Assembly: GCF_042678185.1 (NCBI RefSeq)
Contig: NZ_JBHUDQ010000022.1
Source of the DNA: Ramlibacter ginsenosidimutans
GTDB lineage: Bacteria; Pseudomonadota; Gammaproteobacteria; Burkholderiales; Burkholderiaceae_C
Length of the DNA stretch: 64,000 nt
Strand: one strand, 5' to 3'
Of the stretch, positions 28,201 to 36,527 are shown in pieces. The notes beneath the pieces are model-generated. The model ran no database searches, was not told the origin of the DNA, and worked only from the letters and a program-made list of their open reading frames with translations. Numbering within the stretch: position 1 is the first letter of the stretch; every line of letters begins with the position of its first letter. The translations under genes were made by a program, and so were the position numbers.

Positions 28201-28733
28201 CGCCGGCGCTCCTTGTACTTGGACACGCCCGCGGCCTCTTCCAGGAACAGGCGCAGCTCCTCGGGCTTGGACTCGATGATCCGGCTGATCGTGCCCTGGC
28301 CGATGATGGCGTAGGCGCGCGGGCCGAGTCCGGTGCCGAGGAACACGTCCTGCACGTCGCGGCGGCGCACCGGCTGGTTGTTGATGTAGTAGCTGGAGGT
28401 GCCGTCGCGGGTCAGCACGCGCTTGACCGCGATCTCGGCGAACTGGCTCCACTGGCCGCCGGCCCGATGGTCGGCGTTGTCGAACACCAGTTCCACGGAC
28501 GAACGCGAGGCGGGCTTGCGGGTGTTCGTGCCGTTGAAGATCACGTCCTGCATGGACTCGCCGCGCAGCTCGCTGGCCTTGGACTCGCCCAGCACCCAGC
28601 GCACCGCGTCCATGATGTTGGACTTGCCGCAGCCGTTGGGCCCCACCACGCCCACCAGCTGGCCGGGAAGCATGAAGTTCGTGGGCTCGGCGAAGGACTT
28701 GAACCCGGATAGCTTGATCGATGTGAGACGCAC
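25218..28733 (-). CDS. smc: Chromosome segregation ATPase SMC
   Basis: A 1171-residue condensin subunit. Walker A GPNGCGKSN (31-39) is in the N-terminal head with FKSFAEPTNFMLPG; residues about 170-500 and 665-1010 are long Glu/Gln/Ala-rich coiled coils; the hinge lies near 510-640. The C-terminal head has the signature LLSGGEKALTAIALVFAIF and Walker B CLLDEVDAPLDD. It loops and compacts DNA for segregation. The start is a GTG at 28733, matching the family's N-terminus. It heads smc-zipA-ligA; a TATCAT hexamer on the minus strand (28771-28776) may be its -10 element. Confidence 0.97.
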   Translation of the reverse strand: MRLTSIKLSGFKSFAEPTNFMLPGQLVGVVGPNGCGKSNIMDAVRWVLGESKASELRGESMQDVIFNGTNTRKPASRSSVELVFDNADHRAGGQWSQFAEIAVKRVLTRDGTSSYYINNQPVRRRDVQDVFLGTGLGPRAYAIIGQGTISRIIESKPEELRLFLEEAAGVSKYKERRRETENRLHDTRENLTRVEDILRELNANLDKLEKQAEVAARYNALQSEVTLKQHQLWYLKRTEAEADQGRIKADADKAVIDLESRVADLRRIESELETIRQAHYAAGDQVNQAQGQLYEASAEVGRLEAEIRFVVEGRQRVEQRLVQLKEQTAQWAARKEDAETETENLAAQSMDAEEKSTLLAAQVEEQGLQLPDLEEALRQAQQRSSEQRSAVSQVQQQIQVLAADQRNIDEQSRQLNQRRERLVADRNALAAPDEQRLANLQQQLAAAQEAAETADARLHELQEQVPQLDEDRRAKQQDVNQQGARQSDLSARMEALKALQEKVRTDGKLQPWLAKHGLGGMQALWTKIHIEQGWENALEAALRERMSALEVSRLDMVRAFAADAPPAKLAFYHAPAAAAPEAAGSLPRLADLLRLNDAGQKALLGDWLHGCYTANSLEDALAAREKLQPGEAIYVKTGHAVTAHSVSFYAQDSEQAGLLARQQEIENLEKQLRAQALIAEEARSALVRAEAAYSDASQRLASARREAAETQSRAHELQVESMRLTQLAEQTRARSEQIAGDLAEVDALLEELQERRVAAEGRFEELDMQLADSQERHAQLDERVIETERKLAEAREQHRSLERQAQEAQYAQRALEARRGELQRAIETAAQQATSIAAEEERAQAELSRLTDAAAQAGLQSALQLKSEREQALGAKRSEYDDLTAKLRASDERRLQLERELDPLRQRITELQLKEQAARLGLEQYTQMLTEAQADLEAVAKSVAEGNVRLSGMQSDIDRIHREINALGAVNLAALEELATARERKTFLDAQSKDLVDAMTTLEDAIKKIDAETRDLLGSTFQTVNEHFGRMFPELFGGGNARLVMTGEEILDSGVQVMAQPPGKKNQTIHLLSGGEKALTAIALVFAIFQLNPAPFCLLDEVDAPLDDANTERYAKLVSSMSKETQFLFISHNKIAMEMAEQLIGVTMQEQGVSRIVAVDMESAVSMVEPA

Positions 28734-28904
28734 GGCCTCTGGTCCCCGCTGACTTCAGATTTGAGCCGGGATGATACCTTGGGCTCCAGGCCCGGAATTC
28801 CTGCTCGGCCGGAGGCGCCCCGGCCGGCGCCACCGGCATCCGCTGACACGCAGGCGCGGCAGCGCCGCTGCCCCGGCGACCGCGGCTTGCGGCACAACAG
28901 GGGC

Positions 28905-29798
28905 ATGGCGGGCAAGGTCTACATCGGCGTGTCCGGCTGGCGCTACACGCCCTGGCGCGGCCACTTCTATCCACCGGGCCTCGCGCAGTGGCGCGAGCTC
29001 GAGCACGCCTCGCGCGTGTTCCCTTCGCTGGAACTCAACGGATCCTTTTACTCGCTGCAGCGGCCGACGAATTATGCGACGTGGGCCGCGCAGACGCCGC
29101 CCGGCTTCGTCTTCGCCATCAAGGGCAGCCGCTACATCACGCACATGCTGAAGCTGCGCAACATCGACGCGGCGCTGGCCAACTTCCTGGCTTCCGGACT
29201 GTTCGAGCTGCGCGAGAAGCTGGGGCCGATCCTGTGGCAGTTCCCGCCCATGATGCGCTTCCATCCCGAGGTGTTCGAAGCCTTCTTCCAGATGCTGCCG
29301 CAGACCACGCACGACGCCGCGCGGATCGCCTGCGGTCACGACCAGCGCCTGGAGGGCCGCGCCTGCCTGGAGCCGGGCCGCAACCGCCGCCTCCGGCACG
29401 CCGTCGAAGTGCGCCACGAGAGCTTCGTCACGCCCGACTTCATCCGGCTGCTGCGCAAGTACGGCATCGCCTGGGTGGTGGCGGACACGCCCAAGCCCTG
29501 GCCGCTGTACGAGGACGTCACCGCGGACTTCGTGTACATGCGCCTGCACGGTTCCACCGAGCTGTACAACAGCCGCTACACGTCGGAGGAGCTCGAGCGC
29601 TGGGCCCGCTTCATCGAGGCGTGGCGGGAAGGCGGCGAGCCCGAGGATGCGCGCCTGATCTGCCCGACGCGCTCACGCACGCGCGGCGGTCGCGACGTCT
29701 ACTGCTACTTCGACAACACCGACAAGCGCCACGCGCCCGAGAACGCCCGGGAGCTGATGCGGCTGCTCGACGAGGCCTGGACGCCCGAGCCGGCGTAG
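28905..29798 (+). CDS. DUF72 family protein
   Basis: A 297-residue TIM-barrel protein of the DUF72 (YecE-like) family: it opens VYIGVSGWRYTPWRGHFYP, with the conserved ELNGSFYSLQRPTNYATWAA, FVFAIKGSRYITHMLKLR, LWQFPPMM, VEVRHESFVTPDF and YMRLHGSTELY. Its activity is unknown. The ATG at 28905 is chosen because the family begins there; the frame is open upstream without gene-like sequence. The insertion at about 135-165 (GHDQRLEGRACLEPGRNRR) looks variable. Divergent from smc, separated by 171 bases holding only promoter-like elements. Confidence 0.88.
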   Translation: MAGKVYIGVSGWRYTPWRGHFYPPGLAQWRELEHASRVFPSLELNGSFYSLQRPTNYATWAAQTPPGFVFAIKGSRYITHMLKLRNIDAALANFLASGLFELREKLGPILWQFPPMMRFHPEVFEAFFQMLPQTTHDAARIACGHDQRLEGRACLEPGRNRRLRHAVEVRHESFVTPDFIRLLRKYGIAWVVADTPKPWPLYEDVTADFVYMRLHGSTELYNSRYTSEELERWARFIEAWREGGEPEDARLICPTRSRTRGGRDVYCYFDNTDKRHAPENARELMRLLDEAWTPEPA

Positions 29799-29804
29799 CC
29801 GGGC

Positions 29805-30191
29805 CTACGCGTCCGCCTGCTCGTGCAGGCAGAGGAAGTTGCCCTCCGGGTCACGGAACCAGGCGGCCTTCTCGGAGCCCAGCACGCACACGTGCTGCAC
29901 TGTCTTGAGCCCTGGCAGGTCGTACTCCTCGAACACCACCCCGGCGCTCTCCAGCTCCCGGATGCGGCTGGCGATGTCCCGCACCTCGAAGCTGAGCGCC
30001 GTGTGTTCGGCCCGCGTGCCACCTTCGCGCGGGATCAGGGCGATCCGCGCGCCGTCGCATCGGTACTCGTAGCGGCCGTCGACGCGAGCGCCGCCGTCCG
30101 GCCGGAAGCCCAGTTTGCCCTCGTAGAAAGAGCGCGCCCGCTCCATGTCCTTGACGGGCAGCATGGTGGTGATCGTGGCTTGCGACAGCAT
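29805..30191 (-). CDS. VOC superfamily (glyoxalase/bleomycin resistance) protein
   Basis: A 128-residue protein with the beta-alpha-beta-beta-beta VOC fold: ITTMLPVKDMERARSFYEGK at the start, then LGFRPDGG, ALIPREGG and the final AAWFRDPEGNFLCLHE. Metal ligands expected in the family are partly visible (the His of EHTALSFEV and the Glu of the C-terminal LHE). Enzymatic substrate is unknown. The ATG at 30191 has AGGAG 6 bases upstream; the frame is open far upstream but that is antisense-type shadow. It is convergent with DUF72, only 6 bases apart. Confidence 0.88.
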   Translation of the reverse strand: MLSQATITTMLPVKDMERARSFYEGKLGFRPDGGARVDGRYEYRCDGARIALIPREGGTRAEHTALSFEVRDIASRIRELESAGVVFEEYDLPGLKTVQHVCVLGSEKAAWFRDPEGNFLCLHEQADA

Positions 30192-30244
30192 GGCGGCTCC
30201 TGGGCAGACGGGACCCGGCAAGCATAGTCGCCGGTGGCGAAGCT

Positions 30245-31264
30245 TCAAGCCGCGGCTGCGATCCGCGGGTGCATCAGGCGGAACCAGACGGGCGGGATGG
30301 CCGCGAGCAGGATGCAACCCGAATAGCCGGTCGGCAGCTGCGGCGCATCCGGCAGCGGGTCCAGCTCGGGAAACGACTTCCACGCGTGCATGTGATGGTC
30401 CGAATGGCGCTGCAGGTTGGCCACCATGCTGTTGCTCAGGACGTGGTCGGCGTTCCAGGCATGGGCGGCGCCGAAGGGCTCGGGCCGGCCGTCCGGGCCG
30501 ATGCGGCGCGCCAGGCCGTAGTGCTCCAGGTAATTGACCGTCTCCAGCAGCCACACGGCGAACGCCGATGTCACGATCCAGAAAACCAGGGCGTGCCACT
30601 GGCCGGACCCGACCAGCGCCAGCAGGATCACTGCGTCGATGGCCGTGGTCCAGGCCAGCGGACTCGTCGCCCACGACTTGCGCCGCTGGGCGAGACGAAT
30701 GCGCTCCAGCCGCCAGGCATTCACGAAGTTGCCCTTCAAGGTGCGCGGCAGGAAACGCCACAGGCTCTCGCCCGCCCGCGCGCTCGCCGGATCGTCCCAG
30801 GTGGCGGCGCGCACGTGGTGGCCGCGGTAGTGCTCCACCATGAACTGCGGGTAGTTCACGCTGCCCATCAGGATCCAGGCGAGCACCCGGTCGCTCCGCC
30901 GGCGGCTGTGGCCCAGTTCGTGGGCGAAGGTGATGCCCTGCGCGCCGGCGATGAAGCCGACGGAGAACGCGACGCCCAGCACCACGGGCCAGGACGCACC
31001 CGCCGCCGCGTGCAAGCCCGCGGCCAGCGTCACCAGTTGCAGCGGCACGTAGGCGCGCAGCAGCCACGGCAAGAGCGGCGCCGGCTGCGCGCGCGGCGAG
31101 CGTGCCAGCGCCGGCCAGGCGGCTTCCAGCGCGGCGATGCCCCACCAGACGGCGAGGGTCGCGAAGGGCGCCACGGCCGGCTGCCGCAGCACGCTGTTCA
31201 AGGTGAGCGCGGGCAGCAGCAGGCCAAGCAGGAAACGGGCGTCGACGAGTCGCAGCGAGGACAT
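30245..31264 (-). CDS. AlkB-like membrane di-iron monooxygenase (alkane hydroxylase family)
   Basis: A 339-residue membrane protein with about six hydrophobic segments and the eight-histidine di-iron motif set: HELGH (115-119), HYRGHH (145-150) and LQRHSDHH (284-291), plus NYLEHYG (244-250), the hallmark of alkane 1-monooxygenases rather than plain desaturases. Known members hydroxylate the end carbon of alkanes or related chains using rubredoxin. No rubredoxin, rubredoxin reductase or alkane regulator is nearby. It is shorter than typical AlkB (about 400). Substrate is uncertain. It lies downstream of the LysR gene on the same strand (73 bases between). Confidence 0.85.
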   Translation of the reverse strand: MSSLRLVDARFLLGLLLPALTLNSVLRQPAVAPFATLAVWWGIAALEAAWPALARSPRAQPAPLLPWLLRAYVPLQLVTLAAGLHAAAGASWPVVLGVAFSVGFIAGAQGITFAHELGHSRRRSDRVLAWILMGSVNYPQFMVEHYRGHHVRAATWDDPASARAGESLWRFLPRTLKGNFVNAWRLERIRLAQRRKSWATSPLAWTTAIDAVILLALVGSGQWHALVFWIVTSAFAVWLLETVNYLEHYGLARRIGPDGRPEPFGAAHAWNADHVLSNSMVANLQRHSDHHMHAWKSFPELDPLPDAPQLPTGYSGCILLAAIPPVWFRLMHPRIAAAA

Positions 31265-31337
31265 GGCTGGTGATTGAAGCTGCGCCGGCCGCGGCCGTCA
31301 ATGCGGCAGCGCCGCAAGCAGAAGGACTTACACGGCG

Positions 31338-32297
31338 TCAGGCCGTGGCCGCGCGCCCGCGCACCGACTGCGCCGCGAGGAGCAGGCATTCCCTGAGCGC
31401 CGCGAGGCCGTCGCTGACGGCGGCATCGCCGCGTGTGGTCAGGCCGACGTGCCGTTCCCAGCGCGAACCGATGCCCTCCAGCGCGCGCAGCGTGCCCGCC
31501 TGCTGTTCCCAGTGGATCATTTCCAGCGGCACGTAGCTCAGGTAGTCCCCCTGCAGCACCAGGGTCTTCATCAGGATCGCCGAGTCGGTCTCGACGCTCG
31601 CCTGCAGCGGCGGCAGGCCTGCGTCCGCGAACAGTTCGTCGAGCGCCCGGCGTTCGAGCTCCCAGCGGCGCGCCAGCACCCAGGGCCACGCCGCCAGATC
31701 CGCCGCCGAGATCTTGCGGCGCAGCGCCAGCGGATGGTCTGCGCGCGCGATCACCACGGCGCGGTCCACGTACAGCGGCTGGTGCCGCAGGTCGGCATGG
31801 GCGGCGCTGCTCGGGATGGAGGACAGCGCGCACTCGATCTCCCCGTGCCGCACCATGGGCATGAGGCGCTCGTTCAGGCCATAGGCGACCTCGACGCGCA
31901 GGTCCGGGCGGCGCTGCCGCAGCCGCTCCAGCGCGCGCGGCAACAGGCGCGTCGCCTCGGATGGCCCGCAGCCGATCTGCAGGTGCTTCGCGCTGTCCTG
32001 CCGCAAGCGCCCCACGCGCAGCCACGCTGCCTGCAGTTCCGCCTCGACCCGCTGGAAGTGTTCCAGCAGGGTCTCCGCATACGCCGTGCCGACCACGCCG
32101 TGCCGGTGCCGTTCGAGCAGCGTCACGCCGAGGTCCGCCTCCAGCGACTTGATGCTGGAGCTCAGGGCGGGTTGCGAGAGTCCCAGCGTTTCCGCCGCGC
32201 CCGAGAGGCTGCCGCTGCGCACGGCCGCACGCAGGTGGCGCAGCCGCCGCAGGTCCAGCGGTTGCAACTGCACGGGGTCCGGCACGACGACAGCCAT
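31338..32297 (-). CDS. LysR family transcriptional regulator
   Basis: A 319-residue regulator. The winged helix-turn-helix is at about 15-75: LRHLRAAVRSGSLSGAAETL then LGLSQPALSSSIKSLEADLG. The periplasmic-binding-like effector domain covers about 100-310 (QIGCGPSEATRLLPRALERL; VRHGEIECALSSIPSS). It is divergent from the ring-hydroxylating oxygenase operon across a 90-base gap, the classic layout for a LysR activator of a catabolic operon with an aromatic or acidic inducer. It could also affect the AlkB-like gene downstream. Inducer unknown. Confidence 0.93.
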   Translation of the reverse strand: MAVVVPDPVQLQPLDLRRLRHLRAAVRSGSLSGAAETLGLSQPALSSSIKSLEADLGVTLLERHRHGVVGTAYAETLLEHFQRVEAELQAAWLRVGRLRQDSAKHLQIGCGPSEATRLLPRALERLRQRRPDLRVEVAYGLNERLMPMVRHGEIECALSSIPSSAAHADLRHQPLYVDRAVVIARADHPLALRRKISAADLAAWPWVLARRWELERRALDELFADAGLPPLQASVETDSAILMKTLVLQGDYLSYVPLEMIHWEQQAGTLRALEGIGSRWERHVGLTTRGDAAVSDGLAALRECLLLAAQSVRGRAATA

Positions 32298-32387
32298 TCG
32301 CGCAATCTATGGCAATTCGGTCGCCGTGAATAGCTGGGCAAACGCGCCCTCCCTAGAATTTTTCGGCATCACCTCCGGGAGCACCCC
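32298..32387 (+). promoter_or_regulatory. Divergent LysR/oxygenase control region with TAGAAT -10
   Basis: TAGAAT (32354-32359) is a good -10 for the oxygenase operon, but the expected -35 site 17-18 bases upstream reads like TAGCTG, a poor match, as expected for an activator-dependent promoter. CTAT (about 32307-32310) and ATAG (about 32330-32333) form a spaced symmetric pair in the right place for a LysR site. GGGAG lies 6 bases before the ATG at 32388. Confidence 0.45.
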
Positions 32388-33683
32388 ATGGACAAGGACA
32401 TCGCCCGCCTGGTCGAACCCGACCGCGTGCACCGCACCGTCTACACGGACGCGGAGATCTTCGACGCCGAGATGGACAAGATTTTCGAGCGGATCTGGGT
32501 CTATTGCGGCCACGAGTCGCAGGTGAAGGCGCCCGGCGACTACTACGCCGTGACCATCGGCCGGCAGCCGATGATCATGGTGCGCCAGAACGACGGCAGC
32601 ATCCAGGTGCTGTACAACCGCTGCCCGCACCGCGGCGTGCAGGTGATCGGCAACCGCCAGGGCAACACCGGCAGTGCGCTCGTGTGTTCGTATCACGCCT
32701 GGAGCTTCCACCTCGATGGCAGCGTGCGCGCGATCCCGCTCGCCCAGGGCTACGAGAACACGCGCCTCACCCGCGACAACCCGGACAGCGCGATGAAGCG
32801 CGCCGCCCGCGTGGACTCCTACCGCGGCTTCGTCTTCGCGAGCCTCGTGCCGGACGGGCCGACCCTGCGCGAATTCCTGGGCGAGGCGCGCGTCGCCTTC
32901 GACGACATGTGCGACCGCTCGCCGGTCGGCGAAGTGGAGGTGGTGCCCGTGTGCCACCGCGTGATCCAGCACTCCAACTGGAAGTTCTTCATGGAGAACC
33001 AGCTCGACGCGCTGCATCCCTCCGTGACGCACCAGTCCACGGGCATCTCCGCCGGACGCGTGGAACGGCGGCTGAAGGCCGAGGGCGCCGCCACGCCGCT
33101 CTACTACCACTACCTGTCCACGTTCGCCTCGAGCTTCGAGCAATGGGACAAGGTGCAGACCATCAACTTCCCGCACGGGCACGGCATCCTCAAGGCCTAC
33201 ATGGGGCTGCGGCCGAACGATCCGGACACGCAGGAGTACGAGGCGCTGCTGGTGCAGGCCTACGGCAAGGAGAAGACCGAGGAATACCTCTCGCGCAGCA
33301 TCCACCACGTGCTCGTCTACCCCTATCTGTCGGTGCAGAGCCCGCTGCAGCAACTGCGCTGCCTGCGCCCGATCGCCCCCGACAGGACCCTCTCGGAGAT
33401 CTGGCACTTCCGCCTGAAGGGCGCGCCCGAGGCCATTTACAGGCGCAGCCTCTGGTACTACAACCTCGTGAATTCACCGGCCACCATGATCAACGCGGAC
33501 GACCTGGAGAACTGGACCAAGGGGCAGTGGGGCCTGCAGTCCAAGGGCGGGGACTGGGTCAGCTTCCACCGCTGGTACGGCGACGACCGCGAAGACAACG
33601 GCGTGGTGTACTCGAACCACGGCACCTCGGAGGCCGTGATGCGCAACCAGTTCCGCGCGTGGGCGCAGTACATGACCGCCTGA
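32388..33683 (+). CDS. Aromatic ring-hydroxylating dioxygenase, alpha subunit
   Basis: Catalytic subunit of a Rieske non-heme iron oxygenase, 431 residues. The Rieske cluster ligands are in CPHRGVQ and CSYHAWSF (about 82-107); the mononuclear iron site is QLDALHPSVTHQS (D/H/H, about 205-215). The C-terminal part has YPYLSVQSPLQQLRCLRP. These enzymes add O2 across an aromatic ring, commonly of a benzoate-type acid. It is followed by the beta subunit and a full amino-acid/acid importer, which suggests an imported aromatic acid as substrate. No ferredoxin or reductase is in the operon. The exact substrate is not predictable here. Confidence 0.93.
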   Translation: MDKDIARLVEPDRVHRTVYTDAEIFDAEMDKIFERIWVYCGHESQVKAPGDYYAVTIGRQPMIMVRQNDGSIQVLYNRCPHRGVQVIGNRQGNTGSALVCSYHAWSFHLDGSVRAIPLAQGYENTRLTRDNPDSAMKRAARVDSYRGFVFASLVPDGPTLREFLGEARVAFDDMCDRSPVGEVEVVPVCHRVIQHSNWKFFMENQLDALHPSVTHQSTGISAGRVERRLKAEGAATPLYYHYLSTFASSFEQWDKVQTINFPHGHGILKAYMGLRPNDPDTQEYEALLVQAYGKEKTEEYLSRSIHHVLVYPYLSVQSPLQQLRCLRPIAPDRTLSEIWHFRLKGAPEAIYRRSLWYYNLVNSPATMINADDLENWTKGQWGLQSKGGDWVSFHRWYGDDREDNGVVYSNHGTSEAVMRNQFRAWAQYMTA

Positions 33684-33693
33684 GGAGCAAGCG

Positions 33694-34374
33694 ATGGACG
33701 ACAAGCACGCGATCCCCACCGCCGGCCCCGACTTCGAGCACCTGCTCGCGCAGGAGGTCGTGATCGAGGCGGGCGACGCTCCCTCCACCGGCGCGCAAGC
33801 GGTGGCGCCGGACCACTCGCCGCGCGCCCCGCAACTGGGCGTCGGCGGCCGCGCTCCCACCGGCGAGACGCCACCGGCCGCGCCCATGCTCGCGGGCGCG
33901 GACCTGCAGCGGGAAGTCGAACAGTTCCTCTACCGGCAGGCCGAACTGCTCGATGGCAAGCACTGGCAGGCCTGGATGGATCTCTTCGACGACCAGGGCG
34001 TCTACTGGATGCCGGTGACGCCGCAGCAGACCGAGTGGCAAGGATCGCCCTCGATCTTCGCCGAGGACAAGCCGATGATGGAGATCCGCAAGGGCCGCGT
34101 GAGCCACCCCAATGCCTGGTCGCAGGCGCCGGACTGGGAGACCAGCCACCTGGTGAGCCACGTGGTGCTGGAGTCGGTGGACGCGCGCGAGATCGTGGTG
34201 CGTTCCCGCTTCCACATGATGGAGCTGCGCCGCGACGACCTGCGCCACTTCGGCGGCCGCTACCGGCACACGCTGGTGCGCGACGCGGGCGGCGCGCTGC
34301 GCATCCGGCTGCAGCGCGTGGACCTGTTCAACGGCCAGGCGCCGTTCGACTACGTCCTGCAGATCTGGGTTTGA
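33694..34374 (+). CDS. Aromatic ring-hydroxylating dioxygenase, beta subunit with N-terminal extension
   Basis: Small structural subunit (NTF2/SnoaL-like fold), 226 residues. The conserved domain begins near residue 70: LQREVEQFLYRQAELLDGKH, then WMDLFDDQGVYWMPV and HMMELRRDDLRHFGGRYRHT. Typical beta subunits are about 160-180 residues; here the first about 65 residues (Pro/Ala/Gly-rich, no clear fold) are extra. The ATG at 33694 has GAGGAG 7 bases upstream, supporting the longer form. It follows the alpha gene by 10 bases. Beta subunits help assemble the alpha3beta3 complex. Confidence 0.9.
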   Translation: MDDKHAIPTAGPDFEHLLAQEVVIEAGDAPSTGAQAVAPDHSPRAPQLGVGGRAPTGETPPAAPMLAGADLQREVEQFLYRQAELLDGKHWQAWMDLFDDQGVYWMPVTPQQTEWQGSPSIFAEDKPMMEIRKGRVSHPNAWSQAPDWETSHLVSHVVLESVDAREIVVRSRFHMMELRRDDLRHFGGRYRHTLVRDAGGALRIRLQRVDLFNGQAPFDYVLQIWV

Positions 34375-34390
34375 TACCGAAGGGGCTGAC

Positions 34391-35590
34391 ATGCAACAAC
34401 ACCTCGCGCGCCGCCGGGCGCTCTCCCGGGCCGCCACGGCGGCCCTGCTCTCGCTCGCGCTCGCGGCAACGGCGCACGCGGCCGACCGTGTCAAGGTGGG
34501 CTTCGTCAGCACCTTGTCGGGCCCGAGTTCGGCGCTGGGCATCGACATCCGGGACGGCTTCATGCTGGCGGTGAAGCTGCATGGCGGCAAGCTCGGTGGA
34601 CTGCCCGCCGAAGTGCTGGTGAGCGACGACCAGTTCAAGCCCGACGTCGGGCGGCAGCTCTTCGAACGTGACGTGAAGCGCGACAAGGTCGACTTCATGA
34701 CCGGCGTGGTGTTCTCCAACATCATGCTGGCGGCGCTGCCGGAAGCGATCGACAACAACGTCATCTACATCAGCCCGAACGCGGCGCCCTCCTCCATTGC
34801 CGGCAAGGACTGCAACCCGCTGTTCTTCGCGGCCAGCTGGCCCAACGACGCGTACCACGAAGCCGCCGGCGTGTTCGCCAACCAGCGCTCGCTCAAGTCG
34901 GTCTACCTGCTGGCGCCCAACTACCAGGCCGGCAAGGATTCCCTCAGCGGCTTCAAGCGCACGTTCAAGGGCCAGGTGATCGGCGAGGGCTACACGAAGC
35001 TGGGCCAGCTGGACTACGCGGCGGAACTGGCCGAGATCCGTGCGGCCAAGCCGCAGGCCGTCTATGTCTTCCTGCCGGGTGGCATGGGCATCAACTTCAT
35101 CAAGCAGTTCGTCGGCGCCGGCCTCGGCAAGGACATGATGCTGCTGCTGCCCGGCTTCAGCGCCGACCAGGACGTGATCAGCGCCGTCGGCGCGCCGATG
35201 GCGGGGCTGTTCAACACCGCGCACTGGTCGCCCGACCTGGACAACCCGGCCAACCGCAAGTTCGTCGCCGAATTCCAGAAGGAATACGGGCGCGTGCCCA
35301 CGCTGTACGCATCGCAGGGCTACGACACCGCGCTGCTGATCGACGCCGCCGTGCGCGACGTGAAGGGCCATGTCGAAGACCGGCAGGCGGTGCGCGCGGC
35401 TTTGAAGGCGGCGCATTTCGACTCCGTGCGCGGCCCCTTCAAGTTCAACAACAACCAGTACCCGATCCAGAACTACTACGTGCGCACCATCGGCAGCGAC
35501 GGCAAGGGCGGGCTGGTGAACAAGTCCTTCAGCGAACCGATCCTGCGCGCCCATGGCGACGCCTACGCCCAGCAGTGCCCCATGAAGTGA
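34391..35590 (+). CDS. ABC transporter substrate-binding protein, branched-chain amino acid/aromatic type
   Basis: Periplasmic receptor of 399 residues (Peripla_BP_6 fold). A signal peptide (RRRALSRAATAALLSLALAA...AHAA) is followed by VKVGFVSTLSGPSSALGIDI, a typical LivK-type opening, and YLLAPNYQAGKDSLSGFKR, FLPGGMGINFIKQFVGAGLG. Receptors of this class bind branched-chain amino acids, amides or aromatic acids. It lies between the oxygenase beta gene and livHMGF, so a ring-containing acid that the oxygenase can attack is the best guess. An AAGGGG site precedes the ATG. Confidence 0.92.
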   Translation: MQQHLARRRALSRAATAALLSLALAATAHAADRVKVGFVSTLSGPSSALGIDIRDGFMLAVKLHGGKLGGLPAEVLVSDDQFKPDVGRQLFERDVKRDKVDFMTGVVFSNIMLAALPEAIDNNVIYISPNAAPSSIAGKDCNPLFFAASWPNDAYHEAAGVFANQRSLKSVYLLAPNYQAGKDSLSGFKRTFKGQVIGEGYTKLGQLDYAAELAEIRAAKPQAVYVFLPGGMGINFIKQFVGAGLGKDMMLLLPGFSADQDVISAVGAPMAGLFNTAHWSPDLDNPANRKFVAEFQKEYGRVPTLYASQGYDTALLIDAAVRDVKGHVEDRQAVRAALKAAHFDSVRGPFKFNNNQYPIQNYYVRTIGSDGKGGLVNKSFSEPILRAHGDAYAQQCPMK

Positions 35591-35606
35591 CCGGGGCGGC
35601 CGCCCG

Positions 35607-36527
35607 ATGAACATCGCGCTGTTCGTCGAGCAGGCGCTCAACGGCCTGCAATACGGCCTGATGCTGTTCCTGCTGGCTGCGGGATTGACCATCGTGTTCG
35701 GCGTGATGGACATGATCAATCTCGCGCACGGCTCGCTGTACATGATCGGCGCCTTCGTCGCTGCCTGGCTGCTGCCGCTCACCGGCTCGTTCTGGCTCGC
35801 GCTGGCGGGCGCCGTGGCGGCGACGGCCATCGTGGGGGCGCTGCTGGAGGTTTCGCTGCTGCGCGCGCTCTACACCCGCGACCATCTCTCGCAGGTGCTC
35901 GCGACCTTCGCACTGATCCTGATCCTCAACGACGCCGTGAAGATGGTGTTCGGATCGGACCGCCCGCTGTCCGCGCCGCCGGCCTTCGACGGTCCGGTGG
36001 CGCTGCCGCTCGGGCTGCAGTACCCGGCCTGGCGGCTGGTGATCATAGGCACCGGACTGGCGCTGGCCGTGGTGCTGTACCTGCTCGTGCAGAAGACGCG
36101 GCTGGGCGCGCTGGTGCGGGCCGGCGCCTCCAATCGGCGCATGGCCAGCGCGATGGGCGTGGATGTGCCGCGCCTCTTCACGGCGGTGTTCGCGCTGGGC
36201 GCGGGGCTGTGCGCGGTGGCCGGTTGCCTGCTCGGGCCCCTGCTCGCGGTGCAGGTCGGCATGGGAGAGAACATCCTCATCCCCGCCTTCGTGGTGGTCG
36301 TGATCGGCGGGGTGGGCTCCATCCGCGGCGCGCTGCTGGGCGCCCTGCTGGTGGGGATCGTGGATACGCTGGGCCGCACGCTGCTGCAGCACGCCTTGCG
36401 CCAGGCGCTGCCGCCCCAGTGGTCCAGCGCCGCCGGGCCGGCCCTCGCCTCCGTGGCCATGTACGTGCTGATGGCGGGCGTGCTGGCGTGGCGACCGCAG
36501 GGCCTGTGGCCGGTGCGCGGCCGATGA
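35607..36527 (+). CDS. ABC transporter permease, LivH type
   Basis: First membrane subunit of the importer, 306 residues and about eight hydrophobic segments. The opening LFVEQALNGLQYGLMLFLLA and LTIVFGVMDMINLAHGSLYM are LivH hallmarks; VVVVIGGVGSIRGALLGALL near the C-terminus is the EAA-like loop that contacts the ATPases. It forms a heterodimer channel with the LivM-type protein, whose ATG overlaps its stop (ATGA). It follows the receptor gene by 16 bases. Confidence 0.93.
   Translation: MNIALFVEQALNGLQYGLMLFLLAAGLTIVFGVMDMINLAHGSLYMIGAFVAAWLLPLTGSFWLALAGAVAATAIVGALLEVSLLRALYTRDHLSQVLATFALILILNDAVKMVFGSDRPLSAPPAFDGPVALPLGLQYPAWRLVIIGTGLALAVVLYLLVQKTRLGALVRAGASNRRMASAMGVDVPRLFTAVFALGAGLCAVAGCLLGPLLAVQVGMGENILIPAFVVVVIGGVGSIRGALLGALLVGIVDTLGRTLLQHALRQALPPQWSSAAGPALASVAMYVLMAGVLAWRPQGLWPVRGR

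Noticed and set aside
30192..31301. Upstream extension of the VOC gene to nearly 500 residues
   Set aside because: The extension is the antisense-frame shadow of the AlkB-like gene; the ATG at 30191 has a good ribosome site.
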